In this document: one piece after another, positions 49,732 to 61,369 of the stretch
Layout: the number at the start of each line of letters is the position of its first letter
Numbering within the stretch: position 1 is the stretch's first letter
Source of the DNA: Muricea muricata
Lineage: Eukaryota > Cnidaria > Anthozoa > Malacalcyonacea > Plexauridae
NCBI GenBank assembly: GCA_963855995.1
Contig: OY979721.1
Span: forward strand, 14,673,893 to 14,737,892
Direction of reading: 5' to 3'
DNA: 64,000 nt
Made by a program: the position numbers and the translations under genes
Notes under the pieces: model-generated
Database searches by the model: none
Seen by the model: the letters and a program-made list of their open reading frames with translations, nothing else
Told to the model about the DNA's origin: nothing

Positions 49732-50595
49732 TTAGAAACTCGAGAACGAATGCACATACCTGAATTAGTATCTTTTGCTCTGCACACTTCTCAACTTTGG
49801 CGCTCTTTAATCTTTTTATGTACTATTTACAGCATGAGTGGCCGTGTTGTATCAGCATATACAAACTCGAGACGAAGGCGAGAGTTGTATATCTGATACA
49901 ACACGGACGCGAATTTTGTAAATAGCTTGTGAAACTCTCCAATTGTATAGATCAATTTGCGAAGTAATTTTGATTTTCAAAATACATCTTATATAAGACG
50001 AGAAAATCAAAGTTAAAAGTTATGAAAATCAACAGAATTCTGTATCAGAGTATACAGACTCCTTCACGCTCATGATTTCTTTTGTGTTTTCTTTATGAAT
50101 TATTAATGAGTTTCACAAATATATATATAATCGTGCAAAATATATAATATATAATCGTGCAAAATACGTCTAAAAAGATGGTAACAAATTATCTCAACAG
50201 TATTGCAGCTGTTGAATATATTCGTAATTTGATTTTTTGTTGCCAATATTTGATTCTTTGTGTTTAACACTCGTAACAAACAAGATATTTGTCTTCTTAT
50301 CATACGTATGTATAATACAATACAATAAAAGATAATTTGGTGTGTAATAATAATAGATAAATAAGAAGTGTCATCTTGTTTGTTACGAGAGTGTTAACAA
50401 AGAATCAGATATTAGCAATAACAGAGAATCAAATTACGACTGTATTCAACCTCTGTGTATATATATATAAGCCGACATTGTCCGTGAAAATGAACGAGTC
50501 ATAAAGATTAAAGAGCGCCAAAGTTGACAAGTGTGCAGAGCAAAAAATACTAATTCAGGTAAGGATATATGCATCCTTTTCTCGAGTTTCTCATT
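49732..50595. repeat. Inverted duplication around the beta-helix gene's first exon
   Basis: About 90 bp at 49732-49821 matches the complement of about 50500-50595, including the block GCTCTGCACACTT, CAACTTTGGCGCTCTTTAAT and a donor-like GTATGT/GTAAGG site. An inner pair (CACTCGTAACAAACAAGAT at ~50268-50286 and its complement at ~50372-50392) extends outwards for ~80 bp. The left side has ~330 extra bases, which include dispersed repeat copy B (49841-50045). Confidence 0.65.
49841..50045 (+). repeat. Dispersed foldback repeat, copy B
   Basis: This is a second copy of the element at 43360-43560: CGTGTTGTATCAG...CTGATACAACACG followed by TAGCTTGTGAAACTCT, GCGAAGTAATTTT and TAAGACGAG. It has interrupted the left arm of the inverted duplication around it. 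Confidence 0.75.
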
Positions 50596-50642
50596 ACATT
50601 AATTTAATGCGCATATTTGAATAACATTTTGCAGTGAAGAAA

Positions 50643-52254
50643 ATGATAAAACGCAGATTTTTCACGTTTGTTTTTGCACTGATTGCATTGGTTGTTTTGG
50701 AATATGTAGCGTGTGCTGAACGTCCAAGTAAGTCACAAAGACAACGCTTTTTTCAATTGGCCTTTTAAATTTGTTGCTATTCCTGTTTACTTTGTCGGTG
50801 TTAACGTTTTACTATTAGTATTGTTTACAATTCACTATTTTTTCGTCGTTAGCTTTACACGTTATCCTATCTCTTTAGTCACAAACTTTCTAGAGAAAGG
50901 AGAACCATTTAAGCAAAATACATTAAACGCAAGCGACTACGGTGTGCTTGGTGACGGTTTGACAGACGATTCTGACGCAATGCAAGCATTCATCGACAAG
51001 GCTCGGCTTACAAATAAAATCGCCTTCTTCCCTTCTGGTGAGTACCTAATCCAGCAAAACATTTGGATCAATGGAACGGTCACCATTCACGGCTCTGTCT
51101 CGGGGATGACGATTTTCAAAGCCCCGCGCTTAAAAATCATGCAGATATACATTGGAAACAAGAAACATGGCTTGAAAGGGCTAACAATCGTTCATATTTT
51201 CTTTGACGGGGTTAGGTTGCAATTTTCAAGCAAGAAATACAAGCACAACTTTCGTTTGGCAAATTGTGTGTTTTTTAACAGTCGTGCACCTTTGTTACCT
51301 ATTCCTAAGAAACACAACAAAGCGTTTGTAGATTGGCAGAGAGTTTCAAATGGTTCGATAAGCAACGTCGTTGTACTGCGTTGTAAGGCAACACACGGTC
51401 TGGGCTTTACCTTTTATAAGACAAAACACGTACGGTTAGAGAGCAGCATTGTCGGGCTTGATTTCAATAGCTTAGACTGGTTAGCCACTCAGTATCGTGG
51501 GATAAACTCATGGGACAGATTGGTTGAAAAACTTCGATTCATCAAGACACGCTATAAGATCAACTCAGATCAAGGCCACTTTCAGTCCTCCTTATACGGG
51601 AACCGTGACGACATGCTTACCATAAAAGGAAACATTTTCAATGGTAGTCCTTATACAACCGGTTTTATCGATCACGCGATTTACCTCAAAGGCTTTGAAG
51701 GCCTGTACGTTTTAGGGAACTATGCCCGTGGTTGGCCGAACTCTCCATGGGGAGGACTGAAAATGAGAAACGGGGAGGATTTGGTCGTCGCTCGAAATTA
51801 TCTGGTGGATACTGGTATATTACTCTACACCCATAACGAAATCACTTTTGATCCTTTGTACCAAGGACTGAGCAATGTGTATGTTTATGGAAATCATTTG
51901 GTTGAACTAAGAAATATTGGTAAATGGGGTACAGGCATCAGCTATTACGAACCACACTGGACTGGCGTAGATACCAACATCAATTTTTGTCATAATATAT
52001 TTGAGATTTCAAATTTGAATCTCACGTCTCCACCGATTGCAATCCACGTCTCTAACGGTGACAAGGACGAGCATCACGTGTTCAAAGATAATGTGTATTT
52101 TGGCACGCAGGTCACGGCAAAATTGTTTGGCAATGGTGAAACAGAGTATGAAAATGGTACATGCGAACAAAGTATGATATCACCATACCAGAATATCCGG
52201 ATTCCAAATCTCATCATACCAACCTACTGCAGTCAAGGTGGTGGTTGCAAGTAG
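50643..52254 (+). CDS. Secreted right-handed beta-helix protein (pectate lyase superfamily 3 / GH28-like)
   Basis: Two coding exons, 50643-50727 and 50879-52254, give 486 aa. A 5' UTR intron probably precedes them (donor near 50561, acceptor CATTTTGCAG at ~50633). Exon 1 encodes a signal peptide: MIKRR, a hydrophobic run FFTFVFALIALVVL, then YVACA as cleavage region. Mature protein starts near ERPS. Residues ~45-70 read ASDYGVLGDGLTDDSDAMQAF, the N-terminal signature (D-Y/F-G-a-x-G-D-G-x-T-D-D) of pectate-lyase-3/GH28 beta-helix enzymes. The rest has repeated V/I-N strands typical of beta-helix coils and a Cys-containing C-terminus. The fold is confident; substrate and catalytic residues are not. 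Nearly all of the protein is in one exon and the family is chiefly microbial, plant and fungal, so ancient lateral transfer is possible. An extracellular polysaccharide is the likely target. Confidence 0.8.
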
Positions 52255-52981
52255 GACGCATTTACCTAACGATTGAGAGGCTAGATTGCATACATAACGT
52301 TCTTTTATTTACACTGCACTCATGGGGTTACTAGTAAATTAGACGTAGAGGATTTCACATGCACCTTAGCAATTGTAGAACTTGAGAAAAGAAATGATAG
52401 TTTAATTCTGGCGCAGCAAAAGTCGTAAATCGCTTCATTACATTGTTAGTGATCAAGTAAAATCTTTTCTTTATCTGAGATCATTTTTCCCTTCAATGAT
52501 TAGCGACGTTTGAAACCAGGCCTATTAATGTAAATCATCATCATCACAAATAGTGACTTAATATACCTAATTACAGTATATGATTTTTAGCTTAAGTCTG
52601 GTTCCCACACTCCCAGATGATCAGCGAGTCTTGTCGATAAACATTCAAGGAAAAAATTTGCAAAGGATTTCACTCAAAGAGTGATCACGGACAATGGTCT
52701 TCGCCGATGTCAATGACATATCATCACGTAAAAACGTCAAATTTCAAATTTCAAATCAAATAAGACAAAAAGGTCAATTTTCAAAAGTGTGTATTGTTTT
52801 CAATTTCATCAAGCTTAAAGAAGGATGATCAATTGGACTGATAATTTATTTACAGCACCTATACTGATGGTAATTGCACTTATATTTTAAATATCTTCAG
52901 TTGTTGATTATATATGTTCACATATATACATAATATATACAATATTATTGGGATGTCAAAAATAAAAACCTTCATGTAAAA
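52255..52981. other. Convergent intergenic region
   Basis: Contains the 3' UTRs of the beta-helix gene (+) and MRGBP (-). A minus-strand AATAAA occurs as TTTATT at 52845-52850. No other feature was seen. Confidence 0.45.
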
Positions 52982-55069
52982 TCAACGTCTCCGTTTTGTT
53001 GTTGGAGTAGAATGAGGTGATGGTGGCTGAGATGTGTTCGCTCCTCTTGTTCGTTTGCGTTTAGGTGATGTATCAGGTGTGGTAGGACGAGATCCAGGGG
53101 CAGCCACTGGTTGAATCTTGAGTTTAAGACCAGAACTTGATCCAGGGGGTTCTAGGAAGAGGGGAAACAATCATGATTAACTTTGTCGCACTCGATCTTG
53201 GATAAGTGAGTCTAATCTTGAGTGAAAATCATAGAAATTCATTAAAGATAATATTCTGGCAAGAATCAAACCAGTGTTGTCAAATCATGACCGAAGTTCA
53301 TAGATTTTTGAAATTTTTGTTCTCAACATATGAACTTTTATTGAAAACCATATAAAAAAATCGAAATTACTAATTTTTTTTACACGCTATTTTCACACGC
53401 TTTGAAAACAGTTACATTGTTGCATCTTTCACCAGTCTCTTTGATTTGAACTGAAGTTCACAGTTTTCTTCATGAAGCTTAAACTGTGAAGTTAACGACT
53501 GTTGTATGTCACATTTTGCAGTACATTTAGTGTTGCTAAAATTTGTTATTGTCTGTATTAAGATTTGAAAATATAAAACTTTTTTGACAAACTTTTTCCT
53601 ATTGTACATGACGTTTGATCCACTTATTGAATACAGTCATGCACCATTATACTGACCATCATCATTGTAGTCTGAGCCAGCCTCTCCTGGTGGTTCAAAT
53701 ATTTCATCTGGTAAATTAAATTCATTTTCATCATTTGGAAATGGAATATTTTCAGCTTCATTCTAAGAAATAAAACATACAAAAGTATTTTAAGTTTACA
53801 CCAGATTGCTATAAATTAATTGTAATTAATAAATTAAGTAATGGTTCCAATTAGGATTGGTAATTATGATTATGATCTAATTAGAACTGATATAATTGCT
53901 TTGAATTTTGCTTCTAAATTGTTAATTGAACATAATGTGCATAATGCATGTTTCTTCAATGACCAGTACCTACCAATGCGGGAAGATTGTAAAGCTCTTT
54001 CAAATGTTGCCACAGTTGTTCAGAGGAGATATTTCTATTTCCAGTTGATGTTGTAAACTTGTCATGAATACAGGCCATGTGAAAATGCCTATTTATACCT
54101 GTACAGTGAAAAAATAATGCTAAAGATGTTTTGCATAATCTATTTCAGTTTTTACAGTCACGGCAATAGAAGTGTTCCGAAATTTTTTGACCACTTCACT
54201 TGCTCAAGTTTAGCAGTTCCTCTGATCAATTCCTCCTGTTATTCCTCAAATTTCATTAAAATGTTCACAACTTCCTGTTTATTGACCATATTGACCAATC
54301 AGAATGCTCATGAATAAGATATAGCATTCTGATTAACTATTAATTAATTAATTAATTAATCAATCAATTGAGTTATCCGGAAGTTGTGAATCTTTTTTCG
54401 GAATGCTTCTATTGCTGCGACTGCAAAACCTTTAAAGCAGCTAAGATTTTAATCTTGATAATTTTTATGTCCATGTTAGGCATGTTAATGTTAGACCAGT
54501 CTAGCTGCATTAATTGATACAATAAACAGATGCATACAGAATCTTGCAAGTCCCCAACACCTTGCCATTTCCAAATAACATCAACCCAAGCATATGGTTT
54601 ATTTTAGTGGCAAGATACATTCAATCGAAAAATTTAACCCTTACACGAATTTTTTTCATTGGCGAATTTATATTTCAGCCAATCAGAGGAACGCATTTAA
54701 CAACATCAACAATCAAAACAAGGCTTGATTTAATAAATTTTACATTTATCAGTTTTCTACATAAATTACTATACATTAAAAATCTAACATGAAACAAAAC
54801 CATAAACTGGTGAATTAAATGCAAATTAAAATCTAATGAATGTACACAAAATCAATTGTATTTATACGAAATACAACTATAGAAATGGGCGATAATACAT
54901 AAAATTGAGAATTCAAGCTATCACAAGGCACCAACTATATATATTACAGTTCCAAAAAACGGGTAAAAATATTACATTTATCTTTACCTATTGGTTTGTG
55001 CCCTTTCATTGAATGAAAAAGACTGACTTCCAATTCGGGCGTCCAAACAAGAACCTCTTTGCCCTCCAT
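52982..55069 (-). CDS. MRGBP: MRG/MORF4L-binding protein (NuA4/TIP60 subunit, Eaf7 family)
   Basis: Four minus-strand exons, 54988-55069, 53974-54098, 53657-53762 and 52982-53151, give 160 aa (human about 204). Residues 1-28 read VLVWTPELEVSLFHSMKGHK, matching the human W-S/T-P-E-x-E-V-x-L-F-H-x-M-x-G-H-K-P block. Exon 2 has GINRHFHMACIHDKF and SSEQLWQHLKELYNLPAL; exon 3 has IPFPNDENEFNLPDEI. These are the Eaf7 domain landmarks in order. The tail is basic and Ser/Pro-rich (SPKRKRTRG, TKRRR), as expected for a nuclear protein. MRGBP links MRG15 and related chromodomain proteins to the TIP60 histone acetyltransferase complex. The start is the ATG before VLVW; the acidic N-terminal extension of the human protein is absent. 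Confidence 0.9.
54149..54427. mobile_element. Foldback element in MRGBP intron 1
   Basis: TTTTACAGTCACGGCAATAG and the next ~20 bases at 54149-54190 match the complement of 54389-54427 with a few mismatches. Inside are a TTAA-rich run (~54340-54360) and a second short hairpin (CAGAATGCT/AGCATTCTG). No target duplication was certain. Confidence 0.6.
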
Positions 55070-55850
55070 TTTGTTCTTCCGCGAAATACGTCATGTTGTA
55101 TTCATAAAATGTACTTTTTCGACCATTGCTTTTCCTGCACTCTGATTGGTCGTGATTTTGTGACCAAAAAGTGGTAGCCCCCTAGCCCCTAGCCTTTCGG
55201 AGATGGGGGCTATTTCAAAATGGTTTCTTCGCGAGCAGCTCATTTTAGAACAAAAAAATTTGTTGAGGATTTATATTTCAAGTCTTAAAGCGGAAAAATT
55301 CATTCTAAATTGAATGAGGACAAACGGCTAACATATTTCAAGGTAAGCGTCTAAAAACCTTTGGTTTTCTTGCAAATATAGCGTGTTTCGTCGCTGCAAT
55401 GGACATGTAAATAAACTTTTTTCCCGTTTGGCCGAACCAGTATGGTTTTTGCTTTCAAACCGTTCGTGTGTTATTTATATTGTTATGTTTCGCTGAAAGT
55501 TTGCTGTAATATATTTCTAGAACTATTGTACTCTATTTTCGAGCCTGTCCAAGACCTATTTCCTCAAGCATTTTTTGTTTTGCTTTAAAATGTGTTTTAG
55601 AACTCGTAGCGAGAGTTGTTTTTACCGGCATATTTCGCAGTGTTTTTCTCGCCGTAACTGAAACTTAAATGAGTTTCACTGGGAATTACAATATATGATT
55701 CTGTTTTATCTATAAATCAACATTGTTTATTGAAACTATTTTAACCAATGCCAACCTCAACCTGCAAACAGGCAGTGCTCTGGATGCGAGATTGACTAAT
55801 TACGTGGTCGAGTCGTGGAAAAAATATTCTAAATTTCTAATGAATCGAAA
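55070..55850. promoter_or_regulatory. Divergent promoter region of MRGBP and the CD73-like gene
   Basis: The two start codons are ~780 bp apart and point outward. An inverted CCAAT box (ATTGG, 55145-55149) lies about 80 bp upstream of the MRGBP ATG in a relatively GC-rich patch (GCCCCTAGCC). The right half holds 5' UTR of the CD73-like gene. Confidence 0.5.
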
Positions 55851-58848
55851 ATGAGCGGCGAACGCGCTAGCATTATTTGTCATATTTTAGTTTTATTTTG
55901 CTTGCAAATATCGATTGGTCTCTGTTTTGATTTAACGATTCTTCACACGAATGATATTCATGGTAGATTTGAGGAGACAGATAAACATGGCTTCGTTTGC
56001 AACGCAAACAGTGGTGCGTGTTTTGGCGGAGTAGCAAGATTAGCAGCCGCTGTGAAAGAAGCTCGAAATAAAGCGAAAAATGTCGTGCTTGTGGATGGCG
56101 GGGACAGGTTTACAGGGACAATATGGAGTGAAGTGTACAAAGGGAATGCATCAAGAGTGTTTTTTAATCAACTTAATTACACTGCCATTGTGCGTAAAGA
56201 GATGTATTATTATTACATATCATTAGTGCCATTTGCGTTCAAGCACGTGGTTCAAACAACAGGCATGAACTATTTCACGCGTTTCTTCACGTTTGAAACG
56301 TAACGTTTCATCATTAAATTAAACCGAACACTTTTACCGGTGAAATCGTCATGTTTGATTGAGTTTGAAGTATAATATGTACACAGTTATGACGTCGAAG
56401 AGAACTTTTTCGGCATGTTTACTGGCTGTATACAGCCTGTTTTTCTTATTTCTTAGAAACGGTTAACGACACAGAGTCCTACAAGTGCAAATACGAATTT
56501 GCAAAACTTGCAGAGCATTTGCATCAGCCAAGAAAGATACCAACTACTAGCAGAAGTTAACAAGCGAAAAACAAACGTGTTAATTTCACATTTTCACTAG
56601 AAACGTTACGTTTCAAACGTGAACAAACGCGTGAAATAGATCATCCATCATGCTTGAATGTAACAATTAAACAGCAACAGAGGGAAACATTGGGCATTGT
56701 ATGATGTCAAGGATACCTAAAACATTATAATTACATTTGATAGCACTACTGTATACCCTACCCTTTACCCTCGAAGCCCCCCCCCCCCCAGATCAAATAT
56801 TAACCTTTGCAAAAGATCATGTCAGATAATGCAGACAAAACCACGGACTGAGAATACATGTATCATTACATAAACAACACAAACAGAATTTTTACACTCC
56901 AAGAGAAGGCCCTTCATCAAGAAGTTTGATTTATTGCTTTGGTTAACAATTTTTTTACAGACAAAGTATCAATTTTACAACTCATTACCATACAATTATG
57001 GGTAGAAAGAACTTATATTTTTACAACCATGTTATCAATTGTGTTTTATTCTACTATAATATGACATTTTTAGCCCCCCAAGGGAAAAACAACATTATAT
57101 GGTTTGGCATTTTTTGTACCTACATTTCCTTCTTTAAGACATTGGGTAATCATGACTTTGATTATGGAGTGAAAACTTTACTTAGTTTTCTTGAGCATAA
57201 TGAATGTCCTGTGGTTGTCTCTAACATGAATACGAGCCAAGAACCTTTGTGGCCTGATAACAGTCTGCTTGTCAGAAGTTCTTTGAGTGTTCATGTGAAT
57301 GGGGAAAGAATTGGCTTTGTTGGATACATTGTGCAGGAAACAACAAGGTAGAAATAAATTACTGTATATTACACATGGAAAATATGTCACAGTTATCTTG
57401 TTTTGTCAATCCACTTTTCTGGTTGATATTCCACCAAATTGCCATTCATTCCTAATCTTATGGCTTTAGAACATCAAATCCTGGCAAGAATATAAAGTTT
57501 TTGCCAATTATTCAGTCTGTGCAGAATGCAGTAAAAGAACTGGAATTACAGGGAATAAATAAGATTATTGCCGTTGGACATGCTGGCTTTAATGTTGATA
57601 AAGAAATTGCTAAAAAAGTCATTGGAGTTGATGTTGTTGTGGGTGGACATTCAAATACTTTCCTTTACTCTGGTGAGATATTGGTTAATTGTAGCTAACC
57701 TAAGTCAAATGATTTGACCATAGTCTGTAAGCAAAAAAAATTAATTCAAAGATTAAATACCAAGTTTGTAAATTGGAGAAGTTTTCTGGACTGATTATAT
57801 TTTACATTTTTTTCCAGGCAATCCACCCACAGATGACATATGTAAAGGACCATATCCCTATATTGTCCATCCAGATCATAACATGAACCTTAGTGTCCCA
57901 GTAGTACAAGCATACTACTACACTAAATACTTAGGAAATCTCCAAGTCTCGTTTAACAAGATGGGAGAAGTAACAAACTGGTCTGGTAATCCTGTGTTAC
58001 TAGATTCTACAATACCAAAAAATCAGCCTATTTTTGACATTGTAAAGAAAATGAAAGTGCTAGTTGATCAACGGGGAAACGTATGTCCATGAGAATTCAA
58101 TTCTTTTTTGCCTATATCTTCGTCTGCAAGTGCCTTAAGAACTCTACATTTTTGTAGGAGAAGATCGGCCAAGTAAAACAAAAGCTTGATGTGACTAACT
58201 GTGCTAGTGGTCCATGTTTTCTTGGCGAACTAGTTACCTCAGCTATGCTGTACAGCTTTAGATCGCATAATGCAACTATCTCACTCTTCTCTGGTAGTGG
58301 AATCAAAAAGTCTTTACCGACTGATGCACAAGGTACTGGACCAGGGTGTTAGTTAAAAAAATCTGCATCAAACTGAAATTGGGAAATTTAGTTTGTGTGT
58401 GTACATGTGTAATGGTTCCACGTGTGTCTGGGTTTGGGGGCCAGGCACAACCCCATCAAACATATAGCTTGCCATTTTCACTCCTGTAAAAGATGCATAA
58501 TCATTCATTTGACTAACTTGGGAAAATTGGGAATTTCCAGCCTGAAAGTAATTGGGGAAACCACGTTTAACACGGTTTTTGCGACTGTAGCCAACACCCT
58601 GTGAATACTTTCTTCTTGTTGTAGTACGCTGCACTTGACCTTTAGGGAGAACAGCTTAGATCAGAATCAGCTGATAAAATCAAAACAACTTAAACTGCGT
58701 ATTCAACAATTTGCTTTAGGTAATATTCTATACAAGGACCTGTTTGGTAGTTTTCCATACCGAAATACTATCGATATGGTTGAACTATCTGGTGCTGACT
58801 TGAAGAGTAGTTTGAGTTCGAAAAGCGGAACGTACATTCAAGTGCAAG
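55851..58848 (+). CDS. NT5E: Ecto-5'-nucleotidase-like protein (CD73 family), 5' six exons, incomplete
   Basis: Exons 55851-56189, 57139-57347, 57470-57672, 57818-58080, 58158-58332 and 58720-58848 join in phase to about 439 codons. A signal peptide (hydrophobic ICHILVLFCLQISIGLCF) precedes the catalytic domain. The metal ligands are all present: TNDIHG, VDGGDRF, LGNHDFDYG, VGHAGF and VGGHSNTF. The C-terminal nucleotide-binding domain begins in exon 5 and is altered: NGGGIR of CD73 is replaced by SGSGIK, and the CRFREC loop by CASGPC. The last exon seen ends GTYIQVQ|GTGGGAT, matching FLQVGG of human CD73, so later exons (FLANGGDGF region and GPI signal) should lie beyond 64000 or be lost. Read through the donor, the frame stops after four codons. 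Family role: extracellular AMP to adenosine. Distance between exons 1 and 2 is nearly 1 kb. Confidence 0.85.
56270..56639. mobile_element. Foldback element in CD73-like intron 1, 40-bp arms
   Basis: CTATTTCACGCGTTTCTTCA plus CGTTTGAAACGTAACGTTTC at 56270-56309 is matched by its complement at 56600-56639 with one difference. The interior is non-coding. It is probably a MITE; target duplication was not resolved. Confidence 0.7.
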
Positions 58849-59090
58849 GTGGGATTATGAATTAATTGTCTGTAGTGGTGTCTGACAACAAATTTTTAGG
58901 GACCATTCATTATTTATGGCCGGGGGTGGGCTGGTAATATCTATCATAAACCAAAAAGAAACTTCTTGATCCTCTTATTTAAAAAACAAAAAATCCATGA
59001 TCCCCCTTTTTATGAAAATACAATATATATTAAACTAGCCCGCATTTCGTATTTACATTTATAATAAATAGCAAAAATTTTGAAAAAAAA
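58849..59090. other. Spacer before the palindrome array
   Basis: This is presumed intron of the CD73-like gene. No feature was recognised apart from an A-rich approach to the array. Confidence 0.4.
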
Positions 59091-59111
59091 TATTGGGAAA
59101 AAGTTTTTGGA

Positions 59112-59331
59112 GAGAATTGATTAGTATGCCCAGCCATCTTGACCACCAGACAACAATAAGCAATCCCTGGCGAAAATTTGTTCATGAAGTCATGAACTTT
59201 CATGGTCTGTTCATTTTCATGAACGTTCATGAACAGACCATGAAAGTTCATGACTTCATGAACAAATTTTCGCCAGGGATTGCTTATCGTTGTCTGGTGG
59301 TCAAGATGGCTGGGCATACTAATTAATTCTC
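59112..59331. repeat. Palindrome copy 1
   Basis: Arms 59112-59214 and 59229-59331 (103 bp) around a 14-nt spacer, with only two or so mismatches. The arms contain GCCCAGCCATCTTGACCACC and GGCGAAAATTTGTTCATGAA. Confidence 0.95.
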
Positions 59332-59630
59332 CCCTGAAATTCAAACTTTTGATGATTTTCTCACAATCGTAAAGGGGCACAATTTTTTCCCAAATTTTTT
59401 TTCAAAATTTTCCCCAATATTTTTGTCAATTTTTTTTTCAAAATTTTTTTCCCAAATTTTTTGTCAAAATTTTTTCCCAAATTTTTTTGAAATTCTTTTC
59501 CCAAAATTTTTTCCCAAATTTTTTTTCAAAATTTTTTCCCAAATTTTTTTCAAAATTTTTCCCAAATTTTTTTTCAAAATTTTTCCCAAATTTTTCTCAA
59601 ATTTTTTGGTCAAAGATTTTTGTCAAATTT

Positions 59631-59667
<37 letters not shown>

Positions 59668-60311
59668 TCTCATTTTTTTTTTCAAAATTTTTTTCCAAAT
59701 TTTTTTTCAAAATTTTTCCCAATTTTTTTTTGAAAAAAAAATGGGGAAAAAATTTGATAAAAATATTTTGACCAATAAAATTGGAGAAAAATTTGGGAAA
59801 AAATTTTAGAAAAAATCTTGAAAAAAAATTGACAAAAATGTTGGGAAAAATTTTGAAAAAAAATTTGAGAAAAAGTTTTGAAAAAAAATTTGGGGAAAAA
59901 ATTTTGAAAAAAAATTTAAGAAAAAATTTAAAAAAAAAAATTTGGGAATAAATTTTGATAAAAAATTTTGGAAAAAATCTTGAAAAAAAATTGACAAAAA
60001 TATTGGGAAAAAATTTTGAAGAAAAATGGGAAATTTTGAAAAAAAAAATTGGGAAAAAATTTTGAAAAAAAATTGACAAAAATATTGGGAAAAAATTTTG
60101 AAAAAAAATTTGAGAAAAAGTCTTGAAAAAAAATTTGGGAAAAAATTTAAAAAAAAAATTTGGGAATAAATTTTGATAAAAAATTTTGGAAAAAATCTTG
60201 AAAAAAAATTGACAAAAATATTGGGAAAAAATTTTGAAGAAAAATGGGAAATTTTGAAAAAAAAAATTGGGCAAAAATTTTGAAAAAAAATATTGGGAAA
60301 AAGTTTTTGGA

Positions 60312-60531
60312 GAGAATTGATTAGTATGCCCAGCCATCTTGACCACCAGACAACGATAAGCAATCCCTGGCGAAAATTTGTTCATGAAGTCATGAACTTT
60401 CATGGTCTGTTCATTTTCATGAACGTTCATGAACAGACCATGAAAGTTCATGACTTCATGAACAAATTTTCGCCAGGGATTGCTTATCGTTGTCTGGTGG
60501 TCAAGATGGCTGGGCATACTAATCAATTCTC
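60312..60531. repeat. Palindrome copy 2
   Basis: Arms 60312-60414 and 60429-60531; the arms appear fully complementary. The spacer is the same as in copy 1. Confidence 0.95.
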
Positions 60532-61149
60532 CCCTGAAATTCAAACTTTTGATGATTTTCTCACAATCGTAAAGGGGCACAATTTTTTCCCAGATTTTTT
60601 TTCAAAATTTTCCCCAATATTTTTGTCAATTTTTTTTTTTCAAAATTTTTTTCCCAAATTTTTTGTCAAAATTTTTTCCCAAATTTTTTTGAAATTCTTT
60701 TCCCAAAATTTTTTCCTATTTTTTTTCAAAATTTTTTCCCAAATTTTTTTTCAAAATTTTTCCCAATATTTTTTCCCAAATTTTTTTTCAAAATTTTTTC
60801 CCAAATTTTTTTTCAAAATTTTTTCCAAAATTTTTTGGCAAAAAATTTTTGACCAATAAAATTGGAGAAAAATTTGGGAAAAAATTTTGGAAAAAATCTT
60901 GAAAAAAAATTGACAAAAATATTGGGAAAAAATTTTGAAAAAAAATTTGAGAAAAAGTCTTGAAAAAAAATTTGGGAAAAAATTTAAAAAAAAAAATTTG
61001 GGAATAAATTTTGATAAAAAATTTTGAAAAAAATCTTGAAAAAAAATTGACAAAAATATTGGGAAAAAATTTTGGAGAAAAATGGGAAATTTTGAAAAAA
61101 AAAATTGGGCAAAAATTTTGAAAAAAAATATTGGGAAAAAGTTCTTGGA

Positions 61150-61369
61150 GAGAATTGATTAGTATGCCCAGCCATCTTGACCACCAGACAACGATAAGCA
61201 ATCCCTGGCGAAAATTTGTTCATGAAGTCATGAACTTTCATGGTCTGTTCATTTTCATGAACGTTCATGAACAGACCATGAAAGTTCATGACTTCATGAA
61301 CAAATTTTCGCCAGGGATTGCTTATCGTTGTCTGGTGGTCAAGATGGCTGGGCATATTAATCAATTCTC
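61150..61369. repeat. Palindrome copy 3
   Basis: Arms 61150-61252 and 61267-61369, with one mismatch (ATATTAATC versus GATTAGTAT near the ends). Confidence 0.95.

Larger units (their letters stand above)
48714..50642. other. Divergent intergenic region with an inverted duplication
   Basis: It holds the promoter of the EF-hand/stalk gene on the left and of the beta-helix gene on the right. The left 1 kb is AT-rich without recognisable features. From 49732 to 50595 it is a large interrupted inverted repeat, listed separately. Confidence 0.5.
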
